From positions 1-64,000 of the forward strand of contig CALCKT010000062.1 in NCBI GenBank assembly GCA_937965785.1: a stretch of 64,000 bases of DNA, written 5' to 3'. The stretch comes from an uncultured Propionibacteriaceae bacterium. GTDB lineage: Bacteria; Actinomycetota; Actinomycetes; Propionibacteriales; Propionibacteriaceae. The position numbers and the translations under genes are program-made. Shown here piece by piece: positions 26,174 through 34,329 of the stretch; the stretch's first letter is position 1, and every line of letters begins with the position of its first letter. A model generated the notes under the pieces. It was not told the origin of the DNA and ran no database searches. It saw nothing but the letters and a program-made list of their open reading frames with translations.

Positions 26174-26824
26174 ATGACTGAAGCGGAACCGAACGAGCAG
26201 GGCGTGGCGGAGGAAGCGGCCAGGGCTGCTCTGGCGAAGAGATTTCCGGAGCAGTTCAGTGACCTGGAGGCCTACGCGGAAATACTGCGCACCCGGGGCA
26301 TCGAATGGGGGTTGCTCGGGCCGCGCGAGGCCGGAAAGGTCTGGAGCAGGCACATCTCGAACTCCTTGGCGTTGGTGGACGTGCTGGGCCGGGGGACGGA
26401 TGTGGCGGATGTCGGTTCCGGCGCCGGGCTGCCGGGGATCCCGCTGGCGCTGTGCCGGGAGGATCTCCGGGTGACCCTCCTGGAGCCCCTGCTGCGGCGC
26501 CACAACTTCCTTGCGCTGGCCGTCGAGGAACTCGAGCTGGGTGAGCGGGTGCGGGTTGAAAGGCTGCGCGCCGAGGATTGCGATGAAACCTTTGATGTCG
26601 TGACCTGCCGCGCGGTGGCCCCGCTGGAGAAACTGCTGAAATGGGTCACGCCCATGTTCTTCCCGGACGGCGAGCTGCTGGCTATCAAGGGAGTGGGGGC
26701 GGACGAGGAGATCGCGGCAGCCCGCAAACGCCTGGACGGGTACGGATTGACCGCCCAGGTGCTTCACGTTCGTGCGGTCCCGGAAATCGAAGGAACCCGG
26801 GCGATCCGGGTGGCGAAGCGGTAG
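26174..26824 (+). CDS. rsmG: 16S rRNA (guanine-N7) methyltransferase
   Basis: 216 aa methyltransferase that modifies G527 of 16S rRNA. SAM-binding motif VADVGSGAGLPGIPLA (about 77-92) and the WSRHISNSL block (57-65) are intact. Start ATG 26174 behind GGGGAGGG. End of the rpmH-rnpA-yidD-yidC-khpB-rsmG run. Confidence 0.96.
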   Translation: MTEAEPNEQGVAEEAARAALAKRFPEQFSDLEAYAEILRTRGIEWGLLGPREAGKVWSRHISNSLALVDVLGRGTDVADVGSGAGLPGIPLALCREDLRVTLLEPLLRRHNFLALAVEELELGERVRVERLRAEDCDETFDVVTCRAVAPLEKLLKWVTPMFFPDGELLAIKGVGADEEIAAARKRLDGYGLTAQVLHVRAVPEIEGTRAIRVAKR

Positions 26825-26858
26825 GAATCCGACATCACCGGACCACGGGTCAGATAAA

Positions 26859-26877
26859 CCATTTTATCGATAAAACC
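26859..26877. repeat. AT-rich element 1 (TTTTATCGATAAAA palindrome)
   Basis: 14-bp palindrome at 26862-26875 inside an AT-rich island right after rsmG. The core TTTTATCGA recurs in elements at 29151-29164 and, reversed as TCGATAAAA, at 31665-31673; TTTTATC alone at 27713. Confidence 0.6.
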
Positions 26878-27290
26878 ATCAAACGGCTTGACCACCTGGC
26901 TATCGAGGTTGGGTAGGCGGGGCGGATCGGTTCTTCGATGCGGCGGGTTTCAGGCTGGCTTTGTGGGTGGCCGGTTCCGTGTGCTGTATGGGGTTGTGAA
27001 GCCCGCCGGCCAGGGATCGTTCTTGGGGTGCGGTTGGGGGTGTCCTAGAAGCGTTTGTGCTTCCCGAACGTATCTGACTGAGGTGGTTGAGCCGGTCACA
27101 GAAGGGGACCTGGCCGATGAACTGGCCGAGCACACCCAGGATGTGAACGCGGGTGCTGTTGTGGATCGATTGGGTAAATGCCCTGCCGGTGTGCACGTCG
27201 GTGAGGTTCGTAGTGTGGCAGAACTCAGCTTTCGTGGGAGTGGCGTGGTCCGGCGCCTGGGTCCCGGGGAAATCATTGGGCGAGTCAGGC

Positions 27291-27304
27291 GTTTCACGTG
27301 AAAC
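27291..27304. promoter_or_regulatory. parS site (perfect)
   Basis: GTTTCACGTGAAAC, ParB-binding centromere element, first of the cluster between rsmG and parA. Confidence 0.95.
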
Positions 27305-27698
27305 GCCCGGGGAATCCACGGCTTGGATATTTCTTCAAGGGGCACCGAATCGGGCACTGCTTTCGCGACGGCTGCCGGGGTAGTTGTGTTAAGTCCCGCA
27401 TGCCGCATCGCGTTGGCGTGCAGCAGGGCATTGATCATGGGTCTGCAACGGCCGCACATCTCTTGTCACGCGAAACCCGGAATGGGGCGCTTTTGCAAGA
27501 ACCTCGAGTGTCGCTGAGAACCGGCCGGGACCTGGAGCCCGATCCGACACGCGCCCCGTCGCCAGCAGGTGTCCTCGGAAGTGATGTTGGGTGAGTACCC
27601 TCGTGGCGTTATCGGCGAGGGCCGTGTCGCGATGCTTTGGAGGAGCGCCAGCTTTTCCCGAGCGCAAAGCGACCCCGGGTGAAGCCCATCATCCGGTT

Positions 27699-27748
27699 GG
27701 GCAGTTTGATAGTTTTATCTCTAAATAGATTAATTGCTTGATCTGCCC
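27699..27748. repeat. AT-rich element 2
   Basis: A TTGGGCAG/CTGCCCCA inverted pair encloses an AT-rich core (AGTTTGATAGTTTTATCTCT ...TTAATTGCTTGATC). It shares GTTTTATC and CTTGAT with the other elements of the par region. Confidence 0.5.
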
Positions 27749-27830
27749 CAATTGCCGATGGCTTCCGCTGGGTGGATAGGTGATGGGCTCGCCTGACCAG
27801 ATCTCTCTGGGTCACCCGCTAGGGGGTCTC

Positions 27831-27844
27831 GTTTCACGTGGAAC
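27831..27844. promoter_or_regulatory. parS-like site, one mismatch
   Basis: GTTTCACGTGGAAC differs from the consensus by one base. ParB spreading from strong sites could occupy it, but direct binding may be weak. Confidence 0.7.
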
Positions 27845-28337
27845 GGGAAGACGTGTGATCGGGGTGAGTCGGGGTTGCCTTGATCCTCCGCCCGCCACTG
27901 CCGGGAGATTCCAGAAACAAGGGTCAGATGGGTTTGGTAGGTCTACCCTCGCAGACGTGTTGAAGCATTTCTTCGACTAGCGGATATGCCAAGCCTGGCA
28001 GCGAGGTTGGCTTGGTCGGCAGGTGGCCGTGGTGGGCGACTCGGGGGTGAAGCATTCCCTCTGGGGCGGCAGCGAGGTTGACCTGGTCCTGGGAGACGGT
28101 CAGGTCACCCCTGGGCAATACGGTCGGGGTATCGCAGAGACACCTGTAATACCCGATCCTTGTCCGCGGCTTTACATCGTAAGTTCGGGAGCAAGGTCGG
28201 TACGCGTCTTCCTGCTTCCCAACGGGCCTCGTCGCGCATCTGCTGGTGGTCGCGGCGGGGCAGCTCATGGTTTGATCGAGCCGAATCCGCTGGAGCATGG
28301 TCGATCACCGCGGGATCCGGCTCGCGAGACCATTACC

Positions 28338-28351
28338 GTTTCACGTGAAAC
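28338..28351. promoter_or_regulatory. parS site (perfect)
   Basis: GTTTCACGTGAAAC. Confidence 0.95.
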
Positions 28352-28621
28352 ACTTCAATGAGTGGGGTGGTGGAAGCGTCAGGTTTCGTTTGCCGCTCGC
28401 GGAGGTACGAAAGAGATTCCTGGGAGCTTGGGACCATTGGGGATCAGATGGTTGAAGGAATGGACGAGGGTGATCGTGATGTATGGCCGATCATGGGATT
28501 GGTTCTCCCCGAGGGACTGGGTGCCGGTCGGGATCGGAAGTTCGCACGAAGGCAGTACTGGTCGATGTTCCTACGGGCGATGAGCGGCCCGTGGAATTTC
28601 AGTTGTAATCCTTGCATGGGC

Positions 28622-28635
28622 GTTCCACGTGAAAC
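28622..28635. promoter_or_regulatory. parS-like site, one mismatch
   Basis: GTTCCACGTGAAAC, one base off consensus. Confidence 0.7.
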
Positions 28636-29149
28636 GCGGTCGAGATCGGACACGAATACCCCGGAAGGGGACGGCTCGGTGAACCTTGGGATTCCCCGAG
28701 GGCCCCCATCCCAGTAACCCCGAGTGATTGGAAGAACTTGCCTCTCACCCGATGGCATGCGGTCCCGTCAGTGGAGAATCAAGTCCTACTGCGGGAGTGC
28801 CGTTCGAGCGGGACGCGCCGGGTGGGATGAGGCCCGTCCAGGATGGCGGGGGCATTGAGTTGCCCGGTCCGGTGTGCGGTATGGATCTTCCATTCCGCGA
28901 TCTCGGAACCCTGTACGCAATGGCCAGGACACTCCGGAGGTCGGAGGGTGCGCCGATCATGCGCTACGTGTGCTGGGACTCCTCTTCTGCGGAAGGGTTT
29001 TGCGTGTTCTCGTCGACTGGAGTGGGGACCGTGCTCATTCCGTCAGTTGGTGGTTACCGGCCCGGACCCGGTCTGATCTCAGCTCAGTCATGCTCACCCG
29101 TGAGTGAGAGGGCATACCAGGGGCATTTCTCATCCATTAACAGGTAGGC

Positions 29150-29173
29150 AGTTTTATCGATATATAAATTAAA
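29150..29173. repeat. AT-rich element 3
   Basis: AGTTTTATCGATATATAAAT shares GTTTTATCGATA with element 1 (26859-26877). Confidence 0.55.
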
Positions 29174-29306
29174 CCCTGCAAAATGATCGCACCCTCCGGG
29201 GCGAGTACCGGACCACTGGGTGCTCGGGGATGTGGGCGTGCAGCGAGTGACGTCGCGGGAGGGCCTGCGAGCGACGGAAACTTTGGGAGAGAACAAGGGC
29301 GCGTGG

Positions 29307-29348
29307 TCTTTCCGTGGTGCGTTTCACGTGAAACGCACCACGGAAAGA
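29307..29348. repeat. 42-bp perfect palindrome centred on a parS
   Basis: The perfect parS at 29321-29334 is extended on both sides to a palindrome of 42 bp without mismatch (arms TCTTTCCGTGGTGC and GCACCACGGAAAGA). No other parS in the window extends like this. It could extrude or act as a terminator-like hairpin in RNA. Confidence 0.9.
29321..29334. promoter_or_regulatory. parS site (perfect), inside long palindrome
   Basis: GTTTCACGTGAAAC, at the centre of the 42-bp palindrome 29307-29348. Confidence 0.95.
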
Positions 29349-29616
29349 GCGATATGCGCCATCCCGAAGATTCAATGAATGATGCCGGGTCATCGCCGAC
29401 CGGATCCATTGCCGGCGGCCCCAGGGGATCTGGTCGCGCCCCTATCGTGCGGATGCAATGGGCCGGAATCCAAAGGGGGACAGCGTCATGCACCCCAGGA
29501 AAGCGCGGCCATCTCGAAGTCTCCGGTCGCTCGTCCGCCCCCCGTGAGCGCCTCGCCGTACTCCTGCGGGCCCTGCGGCTGTTGGTTTCTGTCGTCCGCT
29601 TGGATTCGTGCAGTAC

Positions 29617-29630
29617 GTTTCACGTGAAAC
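29617..29630. promoter_or_regulatory. parS site (perfect), upstream of parA
   Basis: GTTTCACGTGAAAC, 65 bp before the parA start, so it overlaps the parAB promoter region and may link ParB to autoregulation. Confidence 0.95.
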
Positions 29631-29695
29631 GCCGCGAGGTTTCACTCCATGTCATTGACTCAGGCTAAAGTTGGTGACCGTCAAAGGAGGACTCA

Positions 29696-30709
29696 ATGGC
29701 CCTGTTCTTTCGCAAGCGCAAGCGTACTCCGAAACACGATGTGGATGCCGAGCCTTGGAAGGAGCACGAGAACGTTTCACGTGAAACGGCCATCCAGACC
29801 CCCACTGGGCCGCGTCGCGCGTTCTTCGACCGTGCTGATGATGACTGGGTGGCCGACGACGAATACGGCACCGAGTACAAGGACGAGAGCAAGGTGCCAA
29901 CCCTGCCGAGCCCGGAGAACCCCCGCGTTTTCGTGGTGGCGAACCAGAAAGGCGGCGTCGGGAAGACCACTACCACCGTGAATGTCGCCACCGCGCTCGC
30001 TTTCGGCGGGCTCAACGTGCTCGTGGTCGACATTGACCCGCAGGGCAACGCCTCCACCGCCCTCGGAATAGATCACGACCCGGGAACCCCGGGAACATAC
30101 GAGGTGCTGCTCCGCGGTGAGCGGATCCAGGATCTGGCCAAACAGTCGCCCCATACACCGAACCTGCACGTCCTACCCGCTACGGTCGACCTCTCGACGG
30201 CGGAACTGGAACTCGTGAACGAGCCGGGCCGCGAATCCAGGATGAAGAAAGCGCTGGCCGCCTACATCCAGGAATCCGGGGTCGATTACGTGTTCTTCGA
30301 CTGCCCACCCTCCCTCGGGTTGCTCACCCTCAACGCTCTCGTGGCCTCCAGCGAGATCATGGTGCCGATCCAGTGCGAGTACTACGCCCTGGAAGGCGTC
30401 TCCCAGCTGATGCGCACCATTCAGCGGGTCAAGGGGAATCTGAACGATCACCTGCAGCTAACAACGGTGCTGCTCACCATGTTCGACAACCGCACCAACC
30501 TCTCCCACGAAGTAGCCAGCGAGGTGCGAGCCCATTTCGGGAAGGAAACCCTCGAGGTGGAGATCCCGCGATCGGTGCGAATCGCCGAGGCGCCCTCCTA
30601 CGGGCAGAGTGTCATCACCTATTACCCCAAATCTCCCGGCGCGGTCGCCTACCTCAAGGCGGCCGAGGAGATCGCCCGCGCCACCACGACCGAGGAAGGA
30701 GCTGCCTGA
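29696..30709 (+). CDS. parA: Chromosome partitioning ATPase ParA
   Basis: 337 aa. Deviant Walker A KGGVGKTTT (85-93) with a signature Lys, VDIDPQGNAS (111-120) and FFDCPPSLGLLTLNA make a ParA/Soj ATPase that moves ParB-parS complexes. It has a ~75-residue N-terminal extension, basic then acidic, common in actinobacterial ParA. Start ATG 29696 with AAAGGAGGA upstream. Residues Val27-Thr31 (VSRET) are encoded by an in-frame perfect parS. Stop overlaps parB (TGATG). Confidence 0.96.
   Translation: MALFFRKRKRTPKHDVDAEPWKEHENVSRETAIQTPTGPRRAFFDRADDDWVADDEYGTEYKDESKVPTLPSPENPRVFVVANQKGGVGKTTTTVNVATALAFGGLNVLVVDIDPQGNASTALGIDHDPGTPGTYEVLLRGERIQDLAKQSPHTPNLHVLPATVDLSTAELELVNEPGRESRMKKALAAYIQESGVDYVFFDCPPSLGLLTLNALVASSEIMVPIQCEYYALEGVSQLMRTIQRVKGNLNDHLQLTTVLLTMFDNRTNLSHEVASEVRAHFGKETLEVEIPRSVRIAEAPSYGQSVITYYPKSPGAVAYLKAAEEIARATTTEEGAA
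29774..29787. promoter_or_regulatory. parS site (perfect) inside parA coding sequence
   Basis: GTTTCACGTGAAAC spans codons 27-31 of parA in frame. It places a ParB nucleation site in the transcribed gene. Confidence 0.95.
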
Positions 30710-31626
30710 TGGCCAGGGGAAAGCAACATGTAGGCCTCGGGAAGGGCCTGGGAGACCTCTTTGCCCGGACGGACGAGGAGAACATCCGCGACACCACCGC
30801 CCCATCCGACCGACTCCGCGACGGCTCCTATTTCGTCGAACTGCCGCTGGATCAGATCGTCCCCAACCCCAGGCAGCCGCGTCATGTCTTCGATGAGGAT
30901 GATCTGAACGAGCTGGCCGCATCCATTGGCGAGTTCGGCGTGCTGCAGCCCGTCGTTGTACGTGAAGTCGCACCCAAGCACTTCGAGCTGATCATGGGTG
31001 AGCGCCGGTTCCGCGCCTCCAAGATCGCGGGCAAGGAAACGATCCCGGCCATCGTTCGCGGGACCGAAGATGATGCCCTCCTCCGAGACGCGCTTCTGGA
31101 GAACCTGCATCGCGCCAACCTCAACCCCCTGGAGGAAGCGCTCGCCTACCAACAGCTCCTGGGTGACTTCAACTGCACCAAGGAACAGCTCTCCCAGCGG
31201 ATTCACCGCAGCCGGCCGCAGATCTCGAACACCCTTCGGCTGCTCAACCTCCCCTCCACCGTGCAGACGAAGGTGGCGGCCGGGGTGCTCTCCGCGGGGC
31301 ACGCGCGCGCGCTGCTCGGGTTGACGAATCAACGGGCGCAGGAACTGCTCGCCGAACGGATCGTCGCGGAGGGTCTCTCGGTCCGCAGCACCGAGGAGAT
31401 CGTCCGGCTCGGCAACGCCCCCACCGAGGAGGAACCCACCCCCCGCGTCCGTCGGCTGCCATCGGAACGTGAGGCCGCCGTAGCGGCGCTTCTCTCCGAC
31501 CATTTCGACACCAGGGTGAAGGTCGCCATCGGAAAGAACAAGGGCAGGATCACCATCGAGTTCGCATCCAGCGATGATCTCGACCGGATCATGGCCGTGA
31601 TCGACGGCCGCACCGTCGAGCCCTGA
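30709..31626 (+). CDS. parB: Chromosome partitioning protein ParB (CTP-dependent clamp)
   Basis: 305 aa. Vestigial ParA-stimulating N-terminus (GLGKGLGDLF), then the CTP-binding domain with GEFGVLQPVVVR, GERRFRA (97-103) and ENLHRANLNPLEEA; the helix-turn-helix that reads parS follows (about 150-200, SRPQISNTLRLLNLP), and a dimerising C-terminus (about 255-305). ATG overlaps the parA stop by 1 bp. Confidence 0.97.
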   Translation: MARGKQHVGLGKGLGDLFARTDEENIRDTTAPSDRLRDGSYFVELPLDQIVPNPRQPRHVFDEDDLNELAASIGEFGVLQPVVVREVAPKHFELIMGERRFRASKIAGKETIPAIVRGTEDDALLRDALLENLHRANLNPLEEALAYQQLLGDFNCTKEQLSQRIHRSRPQISNTLRLLNLPSTVQTKVAAGVLSAGHARALLGLTNQRAQELLAERIVAEGLSVRSTEEIVRLGNAPTEEEPTPRVRRLPSEREAAVAALLSDHFDTRVKVAIGKNKGRITIEFASSDDLDRIMAVIDGRTVEP

Positions 31627-31645
31627 CAGGAATCTTCAAACCGCT

Positions 31646-31676
31646 CTATCGCTTGATCAATAAGTCGATAAAATGG
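31646..31676. repeat. AT-rich element 4
   Basis: CTATCGCTTGATCAATAAGT then CGATAAAATGG. The reverse complement CCATTTTATCG matches element 1, so the parS/parAB block is bracketed by related elements. Confidence 0.5.
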
Positions 31677-31800
31677 GATGCGGTGGTTGGTGCTCGGGCC
31701 TCTGACAAGGGGTTTTGCCCTAAAAGGAAAATGAGACGTCCAGACGGAGACAAGGTGGTTGTATCCGGGGCGGTGGTTTCGACTTCGGGGGTTGGAAGTT

Positions 31801-31846
31801 GGTTGAGCCGGCCTGCGAGCGTAAGCGAGTGAGTCGTGTCGAAACC
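31801..31846 (-). repeat. Dispersed palindromic repeat family A, copy 2a
   Basis: Starts GGTTGAGCCGGCCTGCGAGC and ends GTGTCGAAACC; the ends match the other copies in reverse orientation. Confidence 0.7.
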
Positions 31847-31884
31847 ATGGTGACCTGGGTTGAGTATGTTGTTCGGCTGCCGGT

Positions 31885-31927
31885 GGTTTCGACTCGGGTC
31901 GCTCGTTCCTCGCGCCCCGGCTCAACC
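31885..31927 (+). repeat. Dispersed palindromic repeat family A, copy 2b
   Basis: 43 bp, GGTTTCGACTCGGGTCGCTC to CCCCGGCTCAACC, almost the same as the oriC copy 21988-22030 read in reverse. Confidence 0.75.
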
Positions 31928-31947
31928 AGCTTTGGAAAGGGACCCCG

Positions 31948-32886
31948 TCACTGGTTGCGGCGGCGCGCCTGCTCCACGAGGGCGGAGAACACCTCCCCCA
32001 TGTCGAGGCCGGCGGCCTCCAGGGCGAGGGGCGTCAGCGAGGTGTCCGTCAGGCCGGGTGCCACATTGCTCTCCAGGAACACCGGGACGCCGTCGCGCAC
32101 GATCATGTCGGTGCGGGAGAGGTCGCGGTGGCCGAGCACCTGGTGGGCGCGGACCGCCAGCCCCCCGGCCGTCTCCAGCACGTCGTCGGGCAGCTCGCCG
32201 GGGGTGAGGAAACGGGTGGCCCCGGCGGTGTAACGGGCCTCGTAGTCGTACACCCCCGAAGCGGGCCTGATCTCGATTGGCGGCAGCGCCCACGGGCCGG
32301 TCCCGTCGTCGATGACGGTCACGGACAGCTCCGTGCCCTCGACGAACTCCTCCACCACCGCGTCCTTCCCGTAGGCGAAGGCCCCGACGAGGGCCGCCGG
32401 CAGGTCTTCCGCGGAAACCACCTTCGTCGCCCCGAGTGCCGAACCCGACCTGGCGGGCTTGACCATGAGCGGGAACCCGATCCGCTCCCCGATGGCAGAC
32501 ATCAACGCCTGGGCGCCCAGCTCCCGGAAGACGTCGTCGGGCAGCGCCACCTGCTGCGGGGTCGCCAGGCCCGCGGCTCCGACCAGCCGCGTCGCCACCG
32601 ACTTGTCGAAGGTGCGCCGGGCACTGGCGCCGTCGCTCCCGACGAAGGGCACCCCCAGCGTCCACAGCACCTCGCGCAGCGCGCCGTCCTCGCCGAGCCC
32701 GCCGTGCAGCACCGGGATGGCGACGGGGTCCTCGTCCTTGAGCAGCCTGGAGATCAGGTCGGCGTTGACGTCGGTCTCGACCACGGCGTGACCCCTTCTG
32801 CGGAGCGCCCCCGCCAGGCGCTTCCCGGAACGCAACGAAACCTCCCGCTCGTGGCTCAGCCCACCGGCGATCACAAACACAGTCAT
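31948..32886 (-). CDS. D-alanine--D-alanine ligase family protein
   Basis: 312 aa ATP-grasp ligase. GGLSHEREVSLRSGKRLAGA near the N-terminus is the Ddl start; VLHGGLGEDGALR, MVKPARSGSALGATKV and the C-terminal SRTDMIVRDG...FLESNVAPGLTDTS Mg-site (Glu-X-Asn) follow. It should make D-Ala-D-Ala for peptidoglycan, but it sits alone rather than with mur genes, and the usual EINT/P motif is ESNVAPG, so another dipeptide ligase cannot be excluded. Confidence 0.82.
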   Translation of the reverse strand: MTVFVIAGGLSHEREVSLRSGKRLAGALRRRGHAVVETDVNADLISRLLKDEDPVAIPVLHGGLGEDGALREVLWTLGVPFVGSDGASARRTFDKSVATRLVGAAGLATPQQVALPDDVFRELGAQALMSAIGERIGFPLMVKPARSGSALGATKVVSAEDLPAALVGAFAYGKDAVVEEFVEGTELSVTVIDDGTGPWALPPIEIRPASGVYDYEARYTAGATRFLTPGELPDDVLETAGGLAVRAHQVLGHRDLSRTDMIVRDGVPVFLESNVAPGLTDTSLTPLALEAAGLDMGEVFSALVEQARRRNQ

Positions 32887-32914
32887 GGCATCAGTCTTTC
32901 ACTCAGGATGCGGG

Positions 32915-34213
32915 TCAGCTCAGGTTCGGCCCCGGTCCCTTGGTCGGGTTGGCGTGCGACGGGGTGTGCATGCCGAAGGTCCGCAGCATCTCCAGCTCGC
33001 TCCGCACCACGTGGGCGAAACGCTCCACCCCCGTCGCGATCCGGTCCGGCGGCGGGAAGCAGTAGGACAGCCGCACGTTGCGGGAACCCTGCCCGTCGGC
33101 GAAGAACGCGGGCCCCGGCACGAAGGCCACGCGGGCACCGACCCCGCGCGGCAGCATCGCCGATGCGTCCACCCCCTCGGGCAGCGTCACCCAGACGAAG
33201 AACCCGCCCGCGGGTCGGGTCCAGGAGCAGCCGTCGGGCATCTCCCGTTCCAGGGTGGCGAGCATGGCGTCGCGGCGGGCGCGGTACATGTCGCGGAAGA
33301 CCCCGATCTGGCCGCGCCAGTCGCAGTTCTCCAGGTAGTTGCTGATCGCGAACTGCGAGAACACCGGTGGGCACAGTGTCGCCGACTCCTGGGCCAGCAC
33401 CAGCCTCTCTTTCACCCCGTGCGGGGCGCAGACCCAGCCGACGCGGAATCCCGGCGCGAAGGTCTTGGAGAACGACCCCAGGTAGACCACGTTCGTCTCG
33501 AGGGAGCGCATCGCCGGGAGCGGGCCGGAATCGAGGGCCAGCAGCCCGTAGGGATTGTCCTCCACCACCAGCACCCCGGCCTCTGCACAGCTCTCGATGA
33601 CCCGGCGTCGCCGCTCCACGGGCTGCGTCACCCCCGAGGGGTTGTTGAAGTTCGGGATCGTGTACAGGAACTTGACGCGCTTGCCCTGCTGCTTCAGGCG
33701 TTCGGTGGTCTCGGTCAGGGCTTCGGGAATCAGCCCCTCGGAGTCACAGGCGACGTGCACCACCTCGGTCTGATAGCTCTGGAAGGTGCCGAGCGCCCCC
33801 ACGTAGGACGGCGACTCGGCCAGGATCACGTCCCCCGGGTCGCAGAAGATGCGGGTGACGAGGTCCAGACCCTGCTGGGAACCCGCGGTGATGACGATGT
33901 CGTCAGGGTCCGCGACGCTGCCCTCCTCCGCCATGACCTCGCAGATCTGCTCACGGATGCGCGGCTCGCCCTGCCCGGAGCCGTATTGCATGACCTGCGT
34001 GCCGTGGTCGCGGATCATGCGGGCGATGTGGTCGCCGATCTCGTCCAGGGGCAGGTCCTTGATGTTCGGCATCCCGCCCGCCAGCGACACGATCTCGGGC
34101 CGGTTGGCCACGGCGAACAGCGCCCGGACCGCGGACACCCTGAGTCCCTGCGTGCGGGTGGCGTAGTGCTCGACGAATGGATCGAGGCGGGTGTCGCGTC
34201 GCGTGGCCTTCAT
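32915..34213 (-). CDS. PLP-dependent aminotransferase, 2-aminoadipate/multifunctional type
   Basis: 432 aa class I/II aminotransferase, fold type I. GYGSGQ-type start is replaced by MQYGSGQGEPRIREQI; YTIPNFNNPSGV, VVEDNPYGLL and the PLP lysine in GSFSKTFAPGFRVGW are clear. This subgroup (LysN/ARO8-like, without the GntR domain) acts on 2-aminoadipate, aromatic or branched amino acids; the substrate is not deducible. I chose ATG 34213 (KATRRDTRL); no ribosome site is visible, so it may be leaderless. Perfect LacI-type palindrome at 34274-34289 lies upstream. Confidence 0.85.
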   Translation of the reverse strand: MKATRRDTRLDPFVEHYATRTQGLRVSAVRALFAVANRPEIVSLAGGMPNIKDLPLDEIGDHIARMIRDHGTQVMQYGSGQGEPRIREQICEVMAEEGSVADPDDIVITAGSQQGLDLVTRIFCDPGDVILAESPSYVGALGTFQSYQTEVVHVACDSEGLIPEALTETTERLKQQGKRVKFLYTIPNFNNPSGVTQPVERRRRVIESCAEAGVLVVEDNPYGLLALDSGPLPAMRSLETNVVYLGSFSKTFAPGFRVGWVCAPHGVKERLVLAQESATLCPPVFSQFAISNYLENCDWRGQIGVFRDMYRARRDAMLATLEREMPDGCSWTRPAGGFFVWVTLPEGVDASAMLPRGVGARVAFVPGPAFFADGQGSRNVRLSYCFPPPDRIATGVERFAHVVRSELEMLRTFGMHTPSHANPTKGPGPNLS

Positions 34214-34273
34214 TCTGTACACGTTATCCGAAGGACGACGAGATTGGACGCGGATACGCAGCATCAAAGAGTG

Positions 34274-34289
34274 TTTGGAGCGCTCCAAA
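34274..34289. promoter_or_regulatory. TTTGGAGCGCTCCAAA palindrome (LacI-type operator)
   Basis: 16-bp perfect palindrome with the CG centre of LacI/GalR/CebR-type operators, 61 bp upstream of the aminotransferase start. No LacI-family gene is in the window. Confidence 0.55.
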
Positions 34290-34329
34290 TAGCTTTGGGG
34301 CAAGTTGCGTGCTGCGCAACCGTGAAAAT

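Larger units (their letters stand above)
26825..29695. other. Gene-free centromere region
   Basis: 2.87 kb between rsmG and parA with no credible protein gene on either strand. Its longest open frames (about 120-170 aa) have no domain, no ribosome site fitting the start, and repeatedly translate parS sites as VSRET or FHVK, as expected for non-coding DNA. It carries four perfect parS sites inside it (27291, 28338, 29321, 29617) and two one-mismatch copies (27831, 28622), three AT-rich elements, and no repeats of transposon type. GC is visibly lower than in flanking genes. Confidence 0.85.
31627..31947. other. Intergenic region with AT-rich element 4 and repeat family A
   Basis: 321 bp without a gene between parB and the Ddl-like gene (convergent). 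It begins with an AT-rich tract (31646-31676, CGCTTGATCAATAAGTCGATA) and then two copies of dispersed repeat A. Confidence 0.7.

Noticed and set aside
27464..27477. Possible parS (TTGTCACGCGAAAC)
   Set aside because: Three mismatches to consensus, below the level of the one-mismatch sites reported.
26888..29668. Several 120-170-aa frames in the rsmG-parA gap
   Set aside because: No domains, parS sites translated as VSRET/FHVK, atypical codon use and no fitting ribosome sites.
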